Shown: positions 36,251 through 46,422, numbered from the stretch's first letter. The stretch: 64,000 nt of DNA from Coriobacteriaceae bacterium AM113-163 (GCA_027673765.1 JAQDWB010000002.1:63743-127742); one strand, 5' to 3'. Translations and numbers: made by a program. Notes: generated from the sequence alone by a model not told the origin.

Positions 36251-38809
36251 ATGTTTACTCCGCTTATCACTCATGATCTGGACGGCGCCGCGCTGGCGGC
36301 GCCCGTTGATGCTGCCCGTCGTAATGGCGCTGTATACAAGACACGCACGATCGACGACCTTCGCATTAAGGACGATCGCCTGCGCGCCGCCATCGAGGGC
36401 ACGGGACACCTGCTGTTCGACGGCGGCATGGGTACCATGCTGCAGGCGGCCGGCATGAAGGCCGGCGCCCTGCCCGAGCTGCTCAACTTTGAGGAGCCCC
36501 AGGTCATTACCGATATTCAGCGTCAGTACGTCGACGCCGGCTGCGACGTGATCACCGCCAACACCTTTGGTGCCAACGCCCACAAGCTCGACGGCGCCGC
36601 CACCGTGGCAGATGTCTTTGCCGCCGCTGTCGCCTGCGCCCGCGCGGCCGGTGCCCGCTACGTCGCCGGCGACATCGGCCCCATCGGCGCGCTGCTTCGC
36701 CCCTTGGGCACCCTGAGCTTCGACGAGGCCTATGACCTCTTTGCCGAGGAAGTGCGCGCCGGCGTCGACGCGGGCGTGGACCTCTTTATTATCGAGACCA
36801 TGACCGACCTTGCCGAGATCAAGGCGGCCGTCCTCGCCTGCCGCGAGAACTCCGACCTGCCCGTCTTTGCCACCATGACTTTTGAGGAAGACGGTCGCAC
36901 CTTCCTGGGAACGAGCCCCGAGGTCGCCGCCATCACGCTCGACGCCATCGGCGCCGACGTTTTGGGCATCAACTGCAGTCAGGGACCGGCCGAGCTCCGA
37001 GGGCTCGCCGCGCGCATGCTCACCGTAACGGACAAGCCCGTTATGGTGCAGGCCAATGCGGGACTCCCCCACGTAGACGACGACGGTAACACCGTCTTTG
37101 ACATCCAGGCCCCCGAATACGCCAAGGCCGTCGCCGGCATGATCGCCGACGGCGTAAGCGTCGTGGGCGGTTGCTGCGGAACCACGCCGGCGCACATGGC
37201 GGCCTTGCGCACGCTTATCGACAACCACACGCCCAGCCCGCGCCACCGCAAGCCCAGCATGTCGGTCACGAGCGCCCAAACGGTCGTGGACCTTCCCTGC
37301 GACGGCCACAAGATCGCCGTCATCGGCGAGCGCATCAATCCCACCGGCAAAAAGCGCCTGCAGCAGGCCCTGCGCGACGGCGACCTGGACTACGTCGTGA
37401 GCCAGGGCATCAGCCAGCAAGAGCAGGGTGCCGATATCCTGGACGTCAACGTGGGCCTGCCCGAGATCGACGAGGTCAAGATCATCCAACAGGCGACCGA
37501 GCAGCTCCAGGGCTCCACGCTGCTGCCGCTGCAGATCGACTCCACCGACCCCGCGGCCGTCGAGGCCGCCGTGCGCCGCTACGCCGGCAAGCCCATCATC
37601 AACTCGGTCAATGGCAAGCAGCAGATCATGGATGAGATCTTTCCGCTGGTCGCCCACTACGGCACCAGCGTTGTCGGCCTTACGCTCGACGAAGACGGCA
37701 TCCCCGATACCGCCGAGGCCCGCTTTGCCATCGCCGAGCGCATCGTGGCCGAGGCTGCCCGCTACGGCATCGGACCGGACCGCATCCTCATCGACTGCCT
37801 GGTCATGACCGCCTCGACCAATCAACGCCAGGCCGAGCAGATCCTGCGCGCCATGTCCCTGTGCAAGGAGCGCCTGGGCGTCAAATGCGCGCTCGGCGTG
37901 TCGAACATCAGCTTTGGCCTGCCTGCCCGCCCGCTGCTGGGCTCGGTCTTTTTGGCCGCCGCCTTTGGCGCGGGCCTGGACGCCCCCATCATGAACCCGG
38001 GCTCCAAGCGCTTTATGGATACCGTCTACAGTTATCGCGTGTTGAGTGTCGAAGACGAGGGCTCGACCGGATACATCGAGCGCTACGCCGGCTGGACCGA
38101 TCCGTATAAGATCGCCGCCAACCCGGCAGCAGCTCAGGCCGCATCGACCGACACCGTGCCCGCCGCTGGTGTCACCAGCACCGACGGCAACGACGACCCC
38201 ATCCGCCACATGGTCGTCTCGGGCCGCAAGGGAGAGATCGCTGCCGAGACCGAGCGTCTGCTGGCAGACCACGACGCCATGGACCTCATCAACAATCACT
38301 TTATCCCCGCCCTCGACGAGGTCGGCGTCCTCTTTGACCAGGGCAAGTTCTTCTTGCCGCAGCTTATGGCCTCGGCCGAAGCCGCACGCGTGGGCTTCGA
38401 CACCATCAAGCGCCTGATGCCCGCCGGCGAGATTGCCGACAAGGGCAAGATCTGCGTGGCCACCGTCAAGGGCGACATCCACGATATTGGCAAGAACATC
38501 GTCAAAATGCTGCTCGACAACTACGGCTACACCGTCTTTGACCTAGGCCGCGACGTTGACCCGCAAGAGGTGCTCAAGACCGTGCAGGAGCGTGATATTA
38601 AGCTCGTCGGCCTCTCGGCGCTTATGACTACCACCGTCGTGGCTATGGAAGAGACCATCAAGCTGCTTCATGCCGAGGTGCCGGGCGTCAAGATCATCGT
38701 AGGCGGCGCCGTACTCACCCCCGAATACGCCAAGCAGATCGGCGCGGACTACTACGCCAAAGACGCCGCCGAAAGCGCTCGTATCGCCGAAGAGGTCTTT
38801 GGGCAGTAA
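36251..38809 (+). CDS. metH: Cobalamin-dependent methionine synthase lacking the activation domain
   Basis: An 852-residue enzyme. The homocysteine methyltransferase domain (about 45-350) has LLFDGGMGTMLQAAG and the zinc ligands in GINCSQGP and GGCCGTTPAHM. The pterin domain (about 380-620) has GERINPTGKKRLQ and DVNVGLPEID. The cobalamin cap and Rossmann domain (about 660-852) have the B12 lower-ligand motif GDIHDIGKNIV. The reactivation domain is absent and supplied by the upstream gene. Start at the ATG at 36251 after AGGAG, 10 bases past that gene's stop. Confidence 0.95.
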   Translation: MFTPLITHDLDGAALAAPVDAARRNGAVYKTRTIDDLRIKDDRLRAAIEGTGHLLFDGGMGTMLQAAGMKAGALPELLNFEEPQVITDIQRQYVDAGCDVITANTFGANAHKLDGAATVADVFAAAVACARAAGARYVAGDIGPIGALLRPLGTLSFDEAYDLFAEEVRAGVDAGVDLFIIETMTDLAEIKAAVLACRENSDLPVFATMTFEEDGRTFLGTSPEVAAITLDAIGADVLGINCSQGPAELRGLAARMLTVTDKPVMVQANAGLPHVDDDGNTVFDIQAPEYAKAVAGMIADGVSVVGGCCGTTPAHMAALRTLIDNHTPSPRHRKPSMSVTSAQTVVDLPCDGHKIAVIGERINPTGKKRLQQALRDGDLDYVVSQGISQQEQGADILDVNVGLPEIDEVKIIQQATEQLQGSTLLPLQIDSTDPAAVEAAVRRYAGKPIINSVNGKQQIMDEIFPLVAHYGTSVVGLTLDEDGIPDTAEARFAIAERIVAEAARYGIGPDRILIDCLVMTASTNQRQAEQILRAMSLCKERLGVKCALGVSNISFGLPARPLLGSVFLAAAFGAGLDAPIMNPGSKRFMDTVYSYRVLSVEDEGSTGYIERYAGWTDPYKIAANPAAAQAASTDTVPAAGVTSTDGNDDPIRHMVVSGRKGEIAAETERLLADHDAMDLINNHFIPALDEVGVLFDQGKFFLPQLMASAEAARVGFDTIKRLMPAGEIADKGKICVATVKGDIHDIGKNIVKMLLDNYGYTVFDLGRDVDPQEVLKTVQERDIKLVGLSALMTTTVVAMEETIKLLHAEVPGVKIIVGGAVLTPEYAKQIGADYYAKDAAESARIAEEVFGQ

Positions 38810-38834
38810 CACAACGGAAACAACCGAGCACCAA

Positions 38835-38872
38835 AACGTGCCGCATGCGCCACTTGGCACGTGCGGCACGTT
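38835..38872. terminator. Hairpin after metH
   Basis: AACGTGCCGCA/TGCGGCACGTT (38835-38845, 38862-38872) with a partly paired loop. No T-run, so its strength is uncertain. Confidence 0.5.
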
Positions 38873-38917
38873 AGAATAGAAAAGACTATGCTCGTTTTGG
38901 CAGATAGGAGCGCAAGG

Positions 38918-40282
38918 ATGGCGATCACGCCCGCAGAAATCGCGGAAACCCGCGGCATGGTTGAGGAGCAGAACCTCGACATCAGGACCATCACCATGGG
39001 TGTTTCGCTCATGGGTTGCGGCGACGAGAACCTCGACCGCATGTGCACGAAGATCTACGACCACGTGACGCACACGGCTGAGCATCTGGTCGAGACCGCC
39101 GAGAACCTCGAGCGCGAGTACGGTATCCCCATCGTCAACAAGCGCGTTTCCGTCACCCCGGTGGCGCAGATCGCCGCGTGCTGCAAGGATGAGGACCTCA
39201 CCCCCATCGCGCACGCCCTCGACCGCGCGGCCGAGACGCTCGGCATCGATTACCTGGGCGGCTTCTCCGCACTCGTCCAGAAGGGCATCGGCGACGCCGA
39301 CCGCCGCGTCATCCAGTCCATCCCCCAGGCGCTCGCCACCACGAGCCGCGTCTGCTCCAGCGTCAACGTCGCCAGCCTGCGCGCCGGTATCAACATGGAC
39401 GCCGTGCTCATGGCCGCCCAGACCATCATCGATGCCGCTAAACTCACGGCCGACCAGGATTCCGTCGGCGCTTCCAAGTTTGTCTGCTTTGCCAATATGG
39501 TCGAGGACTCCCCGTTTATGGCGGGCGCCGTCCACGGCGGTGGCGAGGCCGACGCCGTCATCAACGTAGGCGTCTCGGGCCCCGGCGTTATGGCCGCAGC
39601 CCTGGAGACGCTGCCCGATTCCGCATCGATGATGGAAGTCGCCGAGAAAATCAAGCAGACCGCCTTTAAGATCACCCGCGCCGGCGAGCTTATGAGCCGC
39701 GAGGCCGCCCATCGTCTGGGTGTCGAGAAGGGCATTGTCGACCTGTCGCTGGCGCCTACGCCTGCCATTGGCGACTCCGTTGCCCGCATCCTCGAGATCA
39801 TCGGCGTGGGCACCTGTGGTGGCCCGGGCACGACCTGCGCGCTCGCCATGCTCAATGATGCCGTCAAGAAGGGCGGCGTCATGGCCAGCTCCAGCGTGGG
39901 TGGTCTCTCCGGCGCTTTCATCCCCGTGTCCGAGGATGCCGGCATGATCGCCGCCGTCGAGGCCGGTGCGCTTTCGCTCGAGAAGCTCGAGGCCATGACC
40001 TGCGTGTGCTCCGTCGGCCTGGACATGATCGCCATCCCCGGCGACACCCCGGTCGAGACCATCGCCGGCATCATCGCCGACGAGATGGCCATCGGCGTCA
40101 TCAACAACAAGACCACGGCCGTCCGCGTGATTCCCGCCATTGGCAAGGGCGTGGGTGACTGCGTCGAGTACGGCGGCCTGTTCGGCCGTGCACCCATCAT
40201 GCCGGTGAACCCCAACGCCGGCACCGTGCTTGCCCATCGCGGTGGACGTTTCCCGGCGCCGCTGAACTCGCTGAAGAACTAG
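38918..40282 (+). CDS. UPF0210/DUF711 PFL-family protein
   Basis: A 454-residue protein of the conserved DUF711 family. The typical opening is [52 protein letters not shown] and [16 protein letters not shown] mark the glycine-rich core, and [19 protein letters not shown] is the conserved end. Function is not established, although the fold resembles glycyl-radical enzymes. Usually an ACT-domain gene precedes it; here metH does instead. The start is the ATG at 38918, with AGGAG 5-10 bases upstream. Confidence 0.93.
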   Translation: MAITPAEIAETRGMVEEQNLDIRTITMGVSLMGCGDENLDRMCTKIYDHVTHTAEHLVETAENLEREYGIPIVNKRVSVTPVAQIAACCKDEDLTPIAHALDRAAETLGIDYLGGFSALVQKGIGDADRRVIQSIPQALATTSRVCSSVNVASLRAGINMDAVLMAAQTIIDAAKLTADQDSVGASKFVCFANMVEDSPFMAGAVHGGGEADAVINVGVSGPGVMAAALETLPDSASMMEVAEKIKQTAFKITRAGELMSREAAHRLGVEKGIVDLSLAPTPAIGDSVARILEIIGVGTCGGPGTTCALAMLNDAVKKGGVMASSSVGGLSGAFIPVSEDAGMIAAVEAGALSLEKLEAMTCVCSVGLDMIAIPGDTPVETIAGIIADEMAIGVINNKTTAVRVIPAIGKGVGDCVEYGGLFGRAPIMPVNPNAGTVLAHRGGRFPAPLNSLKN

Positions 40283-40300
40283 CTGAGGGGGACTGGCGAG

Positions 40301-40432
40301 GAGCCCCAGGGAGGGCAAATATATAAGGTCGCCTGCTCGGACAGTCCTGGCTCGCACGGAGAGCACATTAAGTGCTCTCCGGCTCGTGCGGAACTCGCGA
40401 TCGACCTTATATATTTGCCCTCCCCGGGGCTC
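40301..40432 (+). repeat. Large structured 3' element E1
   Basis: Outer arms 40301-40331 and 40402-40432 pair over 31 bp with one mismatch. Inside is a conserved asymmetric core: ACAGTCCTG (40341-40349), a stem with loop CAC-ATTAA-GTG (40358-40380) and CGTGCGGAACTC (40385-40396). It begins 18 bases after the stop codon of the preceding gene. The same core, spacing and orientation recur at 60187-60321. Confidence 0.85.
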
Positions 40433-40598
40433 CCGCGCAACGGGCCCTCGGTTGGGTTCTATCCCTTTGGCAGTCGCTTCGCTTCTGCCCTACTTTGCTG
40501 GTATGGCGGTTTGGCGTTGGATCGGTTCTTTCTGATATATGCTGGTTGCGGCTCTTCTTTTGGGAGGAGTCGCTTTTTTGTTGCTAGGAGGTTGGCCC

Positions 40599-41486
40599 GT
40601 GGCTGATGGGGAGAATCGTTCTGAGCTGCTTTCTGCTGATTGGAATGGCGAATGGATGCGCTTGCAGGCTGGTCGGCGGCGGGCTGATGACTCTTTTGAG
40701 TGGGATAAAAGGGCTCGGCATTTTCGGCCGTTGGAGACTGCCCCTTATGCTCGGGATTTTATAAAGCTGCTGGCGCTTGAGCCCGGCGAGTCGGTACTCG
40801 ATATGGGGTGCGGGGCTGGGTCGATTGCTATTCCGCTTGCTCAGGCTGGGCATCCTGTGATTGCTGCTGACTTTTCCCCTGCCATGTTGGGCACGCTTGA
40901 TGCTGGCATTGAGTACTATGGGCTCGAGGATCGCATTACGCCGCTTGAGCTTGCCTGGGACGATGATTGGGATCTGGTTGGGCCGGTTGCCAAGGCTGTT
41001 GATGTTGCCTTTGCCAGTCGGTCGGTTACGACGACCAATCTAAAAGGTGCGCTTGCCAAGCTTGACCGTGCGGCTTGTCGGCGTTGTACTGTCACGATGG
41101 TCGCTAACTCCAGCCCGCGCTATGATCTGCACTTGATGAACGCTATCGGCGCCTCGGTTACCTGCAGTAATGGCTTTGTGTACGCCTTCAACATCCTCAT
41201 TCAGATGGGTGCGTTGCCGCAGGTTACATACTTTGAATCGCCTCGTCGCGATACCTTCGATAGCCTTGAGGCAGGCGTGGCGGATTTTTCCCGTATGCTC
41301 GAGCATGGCAACGAGGATAAGATCGACCGCCTGCGCGACTATATCGCTCAGCACATGATCGAAAACCCCCATGCCGGCGAGCCGGGCTCCAAGGGCGTGC
41401 CGCAGGGGCGCTATATGCTCGACCATATCCGTAAGGTTCGCTGGGCGTTTATTGCATGGGAACCGGTCTCTGAATCCCGCTCGTAG
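40599..41486 (+). CDS. SAM-dependent methyltransferase family protein
   Basis: A 295-residue protein. The start is the GTG at 40599 after AGGAGG; the upstream in-frame part would be a hydrophobic run with no ribosome site. Motif I is SVLDMGCGAGSIAIPLAQ, followed by the acidic loop (VIAADFSPAM) and VDVAFASRSVTTTN. The first 100 codons use more A/T-ending codons than the neighbouring genes. Substrate unknown. Confidence 0.8.
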   Translation: MADGENRSELLSADWNGEWMRLQAGRRRADDSFEWDKRARHFRPLETAPYARDFIKLLALEPGESVLDMGCGAGSIAIPLAQAGHPVIAADFSPAMLGTLDAGIEYYGLEDRITPLELAWDDDWDLVGPVAKAVDVAFASRSVTTTNLKGALAKLDRAACRRCTVTMVANSSPRYDLHLMNAIGASVTCSNGFVYAFNILIQMGALPQVTYFESPRRDTFDSLEAGVADFSRMLEHGNEDKIDRLRDYIAQHMIENPHAGEPGSKGVPQGRYMLDHIRKVRWAFIAWEPVSESRS

Positions 41487-41644
41487 CCCGTTCACAGCCC
41501 GCACTGCCCATCACCTCGGCATCCGTATTCTTTTTGAACTGGGCAAACGCGCTCCACACCGCGCCGTTCCTGCGCTATCGTGGGACAGCTCACGTAGATT
41601 AAGGCCCCGTCGCGGGGTGCCCCATACATAGAAAGCGAGAACCC

Positions 41645-41944
41645 ATGGCACTGACAGGAGCCCAGGTCAAGCAGCTTCGCAGCATGGCCCATCACCTCAA
41701 CCCCGCCATCATCATCGGTAAGTCCGATGTCAACGAGGGCACCGTCGAGCAGACGGTCGCCTACCTGGAGAAGCATGAGCTCGTTAAGTGCTCCGTGCTC
41801 GATGGCTCCAGTCTTTCCGCCCGCGAGGCCGCCGAAGAGCTCGCTGATCGTTGCCACGCCGAGGTCGTCCAGGTCATCGGCCGCAAGTTCTCGCTGTATC
41901 GCGAGTCCTCGCGCAAGGACATCGAGAAGATCAAGCTCGTCTAA
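41645..41944 (+). CDS. yhbY: YhbY family RNA-binding protein (CRM domain)
   Basis: A 99-residue protein made of one CRM domain: ALTGAQVKQLRSMAHHLNP, the conserved GKSDVNEGTVEQT (usual GK-x-G-x-T region) and the final VVQVIGRKFSLYRES. It associates with pre-50S ribosomal particles. It lies alone, tail to tail with the SARP-type regulator. Confidence 0.93.
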   Translation: MALTGAQVKQLRSMAHHLNPAIIIGKSDVNEGTVEQTVAYLEKHELVKCSVLDGSSLSAREAAEELADRCHAEVVQVIGRKFSLYRESSRKDIEKIKLV

Positions 41945-41981
41945 GAGTCAATGATCCGGCGAACCAACACATAGCAAGCAT

Positions 41982-42016
41982 ACGGGTGCCCAAGTACTTC
42001 GGGCGCCCGTTTTTTA
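41982..42016 (+). terminator. Terminator of yhbY
   Basis: ACGGGTGCCC pairs with GGGCGCCCGT (42001-42010), then a run of Ts. The T-run overlaps the stop codon of the convergent regulator gene. Confidence 0.85.
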
Positions 42017-45013
42017 TCGCTCGACCAGCACGCGATTGAGCCGCCCCTCCACCAAGCGCTCGTATAGACGCCGCGTCTCGGGCTCGGGCACGCCATTGAC
42101 CTGCTCCCTCAGATGGTGCATATGCCCACTGTATAGCTCGACGATATCGCGCCTCCGCCCCGCCGCACTGTAGACACGCATGGCGCAGCGCACCATATCC
42201 TCACGCGCCGTTTCCTGTCGAAGACCCGACTCCGCCAGCCAAATCGCCGACTGCAGATCGTTTTCTTCTAGAGCGGCATTTGCTCCCTTAATCATGCAAT
42301 CGATGTACTTTGACTGCATAATGCGTCGCATACGCAAAAAGTAGGTGGGATTACAGCCATTGGGAACATACAGCGGTCCGGCATAAAGCTGCTCAATCTT
42401 AAGGCACAGCTCAACTAAATGGGGCCCGCGCGCACCCGTGCGATTTCCCAAAACCTCGCGGCTTATCTGATCAAACAACCGCACGTCAGTCTTGACGTAA
42501 TCGCCGTTAAGCCCAATGCACTCGTTTTGGATCAGCACACACGACTTGCCGTCCGGCGTCGGTCCCAAAGCCGACCGCAAGCGCGATATCGTCGAGTACA
42601 GGTTGTTGCGGGCGCTATTGAACTCGGCATGGGGCCACAGCTCCATGGCCAACGTCTCACGATCGACGAGTGCATCCATGCCCAGCGCAAGCCGCTCGGC
42701 AAGTGTCGCCGCCTTCTTGCGGCGCCACATTTTGTCCGTGATGGGAAACCCGTCGCGCTCGGCGCGAAACGCACCAAACATGCGAATCTCGATATGGTCA
42801 ATGGTATCAACGGCTTCAACCTCGCCGGCCTGGAACAGGCGCTCGCCCTCCCCTTCCAAATCGTCGCGCAGCGAGTACCGCGACAGCTCGCGCACGGGAA
42901 GCTTCTTGCGAATCCTGGTCGCCGGCTCGCCCAGACAATGCATGGCAAGGCGCGCAAAGAGCCGATACGATGGCTCCAGAATCCCCGCACGATTCATGGA
43001 CATCCAGGCCGCAAGGTCGCTGTCTCGGCCCGCACAGGCCAAATGCAGCGCCACCATCCAGGCCTCCGCTCCACCAACCTGCGTCTGGCTTATATCGAGC
43101 AACTCCGCTTCCTCACGTACCGAAACCATCGAGGTGTTACGCAGATACGCCGCGCGCTCCAGCAGCAATGCGTTATCGCGCATGTACGCAATCGACTCCT
43201 CGGCAAGTTTGAGCACTTGGACCGCACGGAACTTTGCATTAACCGGCCGTCCCTCTGCCAGCGACTGCCAGCCTTCTAGCAACAGGCCAAACAGCTGAAT
43301 CTGGTTATCGCGCATGCGCACGGCAAAACGATCGAGCTCGTTGAACGCCGCGTCGTCGGTTACCGGCAGGCCGGAAAGGAGCCGCCGTGCCGCCAGCACC
43401 ATGCGCACCCAGATAGCCATCGCCTTAAGCCCACGCACGTCGAGCGCCTCCCGCACCACCGTCATCTCGTCGTCGCGCTCGTCGGTTCCCGTAAACGACC
43501 CGTCAAAGAGCTCCACCAGCATGCTATCGGCCCGTATAACAATCCCCGCGATGTCGAGCTCACAGTCGTAGGCCTTGCTCGTTTTGAGCTGCTGTAGAAC
43601 GCCGCCGTCATCTCCCCGCTCGGTCAGGCAGCGCTTGACCTCGATATGCGCGGACAACATATCGAGTGCGGTATGGGATGTCTCGATTTCTGGCACGGCC
43701 AGGTTCGTAGGAAGCCCAAGCCCGTTGTCCCCATAGCAAACAGCCGTCAGTGTCTGGGCCACTCTCCATGAAACAGGGTCTATTTCGCAGGCCGCCCGTT
43801 CGCCCCCGCGCTCGATGACCGATGCCATATAGCGAGCGAGCTTTGTATTGGACACGCTGACCGCTGCCAAATACACGCCGAGCGCCTCGGCAGGCGTTGG
43901 CTCTGGAGCCGGATCGTCGGCATCGATCGTACCCAGCGCTGCTCGGCAGATATCGGCCCCGTGCCCCGTCAGAGCAAGATCGACCCCATACTGCCCAGCA
44001 AGTTCAAGGACCGCTCCACGGTCCAAAAAGGCGTCCGCCAGGCCCATCGCCGCATCGCATCGGCCCGCTTTAAGCAAAATCCGGGCCGCCCTCGGAACAA
44101 GTTCGGGGCGAACCTCGGCCACCAACTTACGCAAACGCAAGCGTCCGTTATCCTCCGTGCCCAGACACGTAAAACTCCGCTCGGCGGGGTCCAAGCCAAA
44201 GATCGGGTAGTCGCGTACAAAGTAGGACTGGTCGACCATCGATAGCCTCACCCCGCAAGCCTCGAGTTCTGCGATATTGCCCTCGCCCATCAAAATCATG
44301 AAACATGCCACGCAAAACAGTGCATTATTGTCGAGCGAAGCCAGATCGACAAGTGCCGCGCCATATACGTTGACAATCTCGTTTTCGAGCAGACCGGCTA
44401 CGTCGCCTTGGCCATACAGACCCGTCTGCAATGCCGAAACGAGCTCGGGCACGCCCTGCGTAAGCTGATAAAAGTCGAGCGATGTGCTGATCGAAAACGC
44501 CGATGCCCACGCCGAATACTCATAGGCATGTACCTTGAGCATCTGCGCATTGATCTTAACCGAATCGCCCAGCCCATGAATCAGTTGACGATTTGAAGGA
44601 CGGCAGGAGATAAAGACCCCTACCCCCATAGCGCGCAGGCCGCGAATCCTGTCGATAAGGTCTTCGGTATCGTGCTGATCGAGGTTTGGCACATTATCAA
44701 TCGCGATAAGGGAGTGCGGTTTGTCTTTGAGTTCTTCGGTAACCACCTCGAGCTGCATAAACACCTCGCGCCCAGTGGCGCGATCGGCCTCGATAATCCG
44801 CACGGGACCTCGCGTCGGGTCGCATTTAACCTCATGGGTGTACTGCAGCAGCACCGAGGTCTTCCCAAACCCGTCGGGCGCATAAAGAACCACGATGCCG
44901 GCCTTTCGGCCCTTGGCGAGAAGCTCATTCATCAAGCGTTCGCGTCGCACCATATAGCCTCCGCCCAGCGGCATCAGCTCGAGGTCGTCTATACTGCTCA
45001 AATCGTTTACCAT
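42014..45013 (-). CDS. Large SARP-like regulator with P-loop NTPase domain
   Basis: A 999-residue regulator. Residues about 20-240 form a STAND-type NTPase, with Walker A in VVLYAPDGFGKTSVLLQY and Walker B in HSLIAIDNVPNL. The middle (about 300-720) is helical and repeat-like. The C-terminus (about 740-990) is an OmpR-like winged helix (IEIRMFGAFRAERDGFPI, ARNNLYSTISRLRSALG) followed by a bacterial transcriptional activation domain (ENDLQSAIWLAESGLRQETA). This order is the reverse of AfsR, and closer to MalT-like proteins with a SARP tail. Target unknown. RBS GAGGAGC. Confidence 0.85.
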   Translation of the reverse strand: MVNDLSSIDDLELMPLGGGYMVRRERLMNELLAKGRKAGIVVLYAPDGFGKTSVLLQYTHEVKCDPTRGPVRIIEADRATGREVFMQLEVVTEELKDKPHSLIAIDNVPNLDQHDTEDLIDRIRGLRAMGVGVFISCRPSNRQLIHGLGDSVKINAQMLKVHAYEYSAWASAFSISTSLDFYQLTQGVPELVSALQTGLYGQGDVAGLLENEIVNVYGAALVDLASLDNNALFCVACFMILMGEGNIAELEACGVRLSMVDQSYFVRDYPIFGLDPAERSFTCLGTEDNGRLRLRKLVAEVRPELVPRAARILLKAGRCDAAMGLADAFLDRGAVLELAGQYGVDLALTGHGADICRAALGTIDADDPAPEPTPAEALGVYLAAVSVSNTKLARYMASVIERGGERAACEIDPVSWRVAQTLTAVCYGDNGLGLPTNLAVPEIETSHTALDMLSAHIEVKRCLTERGDDGGVLQQLKTSKAYDCELDIAGIVIRADSMLVELFDGSFTGTDERDDEMTVVREALDVRGLKAMAIWVRMVLAARRLLSGLPVTDDAAFNELDRFAVRMRDNQIQLFGLLLEGWQSLAEGRPVNAKFRAVQVLKLAEESIAYMRDNALLLERAAYLRNTSMVSVREEAELLDISQTQVGGAEAWMVALHLACAGRDSDLAAWMSMNRAGILEPSYRLFARLAMHCLGEPATRIRKKLPVRELSRYSLRDDLEGEGERLFQAGEVEAVDTIDHIEIRMFGAFRAERDGFPITDKMWRRKKAATLAERLALGMDALVDRETLAMELWPHAEFNSARNNLYSTISRLRSALGPTPDGKSCVLIQNECIGLNGDYVKTDVRLFDQISREVLGNRTGARGPHLVELCLKIEQLYAGPLYVPNGCNPTYFLRMRRIMQSKYIDCMIKGANAALEENDLQSAIWLAESGLRQETAREDMVRCAMRVYSAAGRRRDIVELYSGHMHHLREQVNGVPEPETRRLYERLVEGRLNRVLVER

Positions 45014-45404
45014 GCCCGCTCCTCAACTCGACCGTATGGACACTGTAGCCGCAAGACCATACAAGCCGCGCTATGAATAGAGCGACCTTGTATTTTAGGT
45101 TGTCTTTTGGTACGCAAGCGGCAAGTTTTTGTACAGCGAGGGCCGATTGTTATTAATCCCCCGACTAATCGGTCTTTAAGCAGGTAAATGAGCTTGTCAG
45201 CTTGTCCCATCTAAGCGGCAGTGTAACGCAAATGAACAAGGTTCAGCCATGTCATTCAACTCGCCTAGCACCCGCTACCGTCTACGACCTTTTAGTGGCA
45301 TTTTTGCATAGAATCTGGTATGGAATGAATCAAGCTGTTTGACATCCGGCATTCGCCAAGCTTGCGGCAAGATTTTGGTCAAGCGGGCGGAAAGGGATAG
45401 CAAA
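45014..45404. other. Intergenic region between regulator and nagB
   Basis: 391 bases, relatively AT-rich, with no credible open frame. It should contain the promoter of the SARP-like gene on the minus strand. Confidence 0.5.
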
Positions 45405-45429
45405 AAGGCCCCCGCAAAGCGGAGGCCTT
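45405..45429 (-). terminator. Terminator of nagB
   Basis: AAGGCC...GGCCTT with an inner GC pair; on the minus strand it is followed by TTTTTG. Confidence 0.8.
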
Positions 45430-45461
45430 AGGCAAGGCTATGTCGAGGTGCAGGATTCGCG

Positions 45462-46190
45462 CTACTCGCAGAGCGAAAGGGCGGCCTCGTCGGCAACGAC
45501 AACGCAGTTGGTGTGCAGCTGCAGGATCGAAGCCGGGCACGCGGGCGTAACCGGACCATAGCACATGTCATGCACGGCCTGAGCCTTGGCCTCGCCGTTG
45601 GCGACGACCAGGATCATGCGGGCATACATGATGGTCTGGGTACCCATGGTGTAGGCCTGACGGGGAACGTCGTCGATGCTGTCGAACAGGCGGCTGTTGG
45701 CCTGAATGGTGCTCTCGGTGAGGTCGACGCAGTGCGTGCCCTTGGAGAAGTGGTCATCGGGCTCGTTGAAACCGATGTGGCCGTTGTTGCCAATGCCGAG
45801 CAGCTGCAGATCCGGGTAACCGGCGGCGGCGACGATTTTGTCGTACTCAGAGCAGGCAGCGGCGGCATCGGGGTTGGAACCGTCAGGCACATGCGTGTTG
45901 TTCAGGTCGATGTTAATGTGATCGAAGAAGTTCTCACGCATAAAGTAGTGATAGCTCTGGGGATCGTCGTGCGAAAGGCCGCGATACTCGTCCAGGTTGT
46001 AGGTGCTGACCTCGGCAAAGTCGACGTCGCCCTTCTCGTACCAAGCAGCGAGCTGCTTGTAGGCACCGATCGGGGTGGAGCCAGTGGCAAGGCCCAGCAC
46101 ACAGTCGGGCTTGAGGATAACCTGCGCCGAGATAATATTGGCGGCCTTGCGGCTCATATCCTCGTAGTCTTTAGCTTTAATAATCTTCAT
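45462..46190 (-). CDS. nagB: Glucosamine-6-phosphate deaminase
   Basis: A 242-residue enzyme that converts glucosamine-6-P to fructose-6-P plus ammonia. Signatures: LGLATGSTPIGAYKQL (phosphate loop), the base Asp in YNLDEYRGL, and the ring-opening region LLGIGNNGHIGFNEP. The start is the ATG at 46190 after AAAGGA. It lies downstream of the glucose-type EIIA gene and glmM, joining amino-sugar breakdown and cell-wall precursor supply in one neighbourhood. Confidence 0.96.
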   Translation of the reverse strand: MKIIKAKDYEDMSRKAANIISAQVILKPDCVLGLATGSTPIGAYKQLAAWYEKGDVDFAEVSTYNLDEYRGLSHDDPQSYHYFMRENFFDHINIDLNNTHVPDGSNPDAAAACSEYDKIVAAAGYPDLQLLGIGNNGHIGFNEPDDHFSKGTHCVDLTESTIQANSRLFDSIDDVPRQAYTMGTQTIMYARMILVVANGEAKAQAVHDMCYGPVTPACPASILQLHTNCVVVADEAALSLCE

Positions 46191-46388
46191 TACGCGTCCT
46201 TTCTCGTACAAGAGAGGCAAGGCTCCCCTTACAAGCACTTGCCCGCGGCCCGCGTCGGCCGCAACCAACGTGTGCGGCCACCAGGGCGAGGTCGCGTAAT
46301 GTATGTGTCTCGTGTCTAGCCGCGTCGAGGCCCCTGCCCGTCCACGGTGACCCGAAGCCGTTTAGCTTCGGACAAGTCCCATCTTGCC

Positions 46389-46422
46389 ACGGAGGGCGCC
46401 CTCTTTCAAGGGCGCCCTCCGT
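46389..46422. terminator. Perfect 14-bp GC-rich hairpin
   Basis: ACGGAGGGCGCCCT and its complement (46389-46402, 46409-46422) with a 6-nt loop, just past the end of the EIIA gene. No T-run. Confidence 0.6.

Noticed and set aside
36245-38482. A 745-codon open frame on the minus strand opposite metH
   Set aside because: It mirrors the GC-rich codon pattern of metH, has no family motifs, and is histidine/glycine/aspartate-rich as such shadows are.
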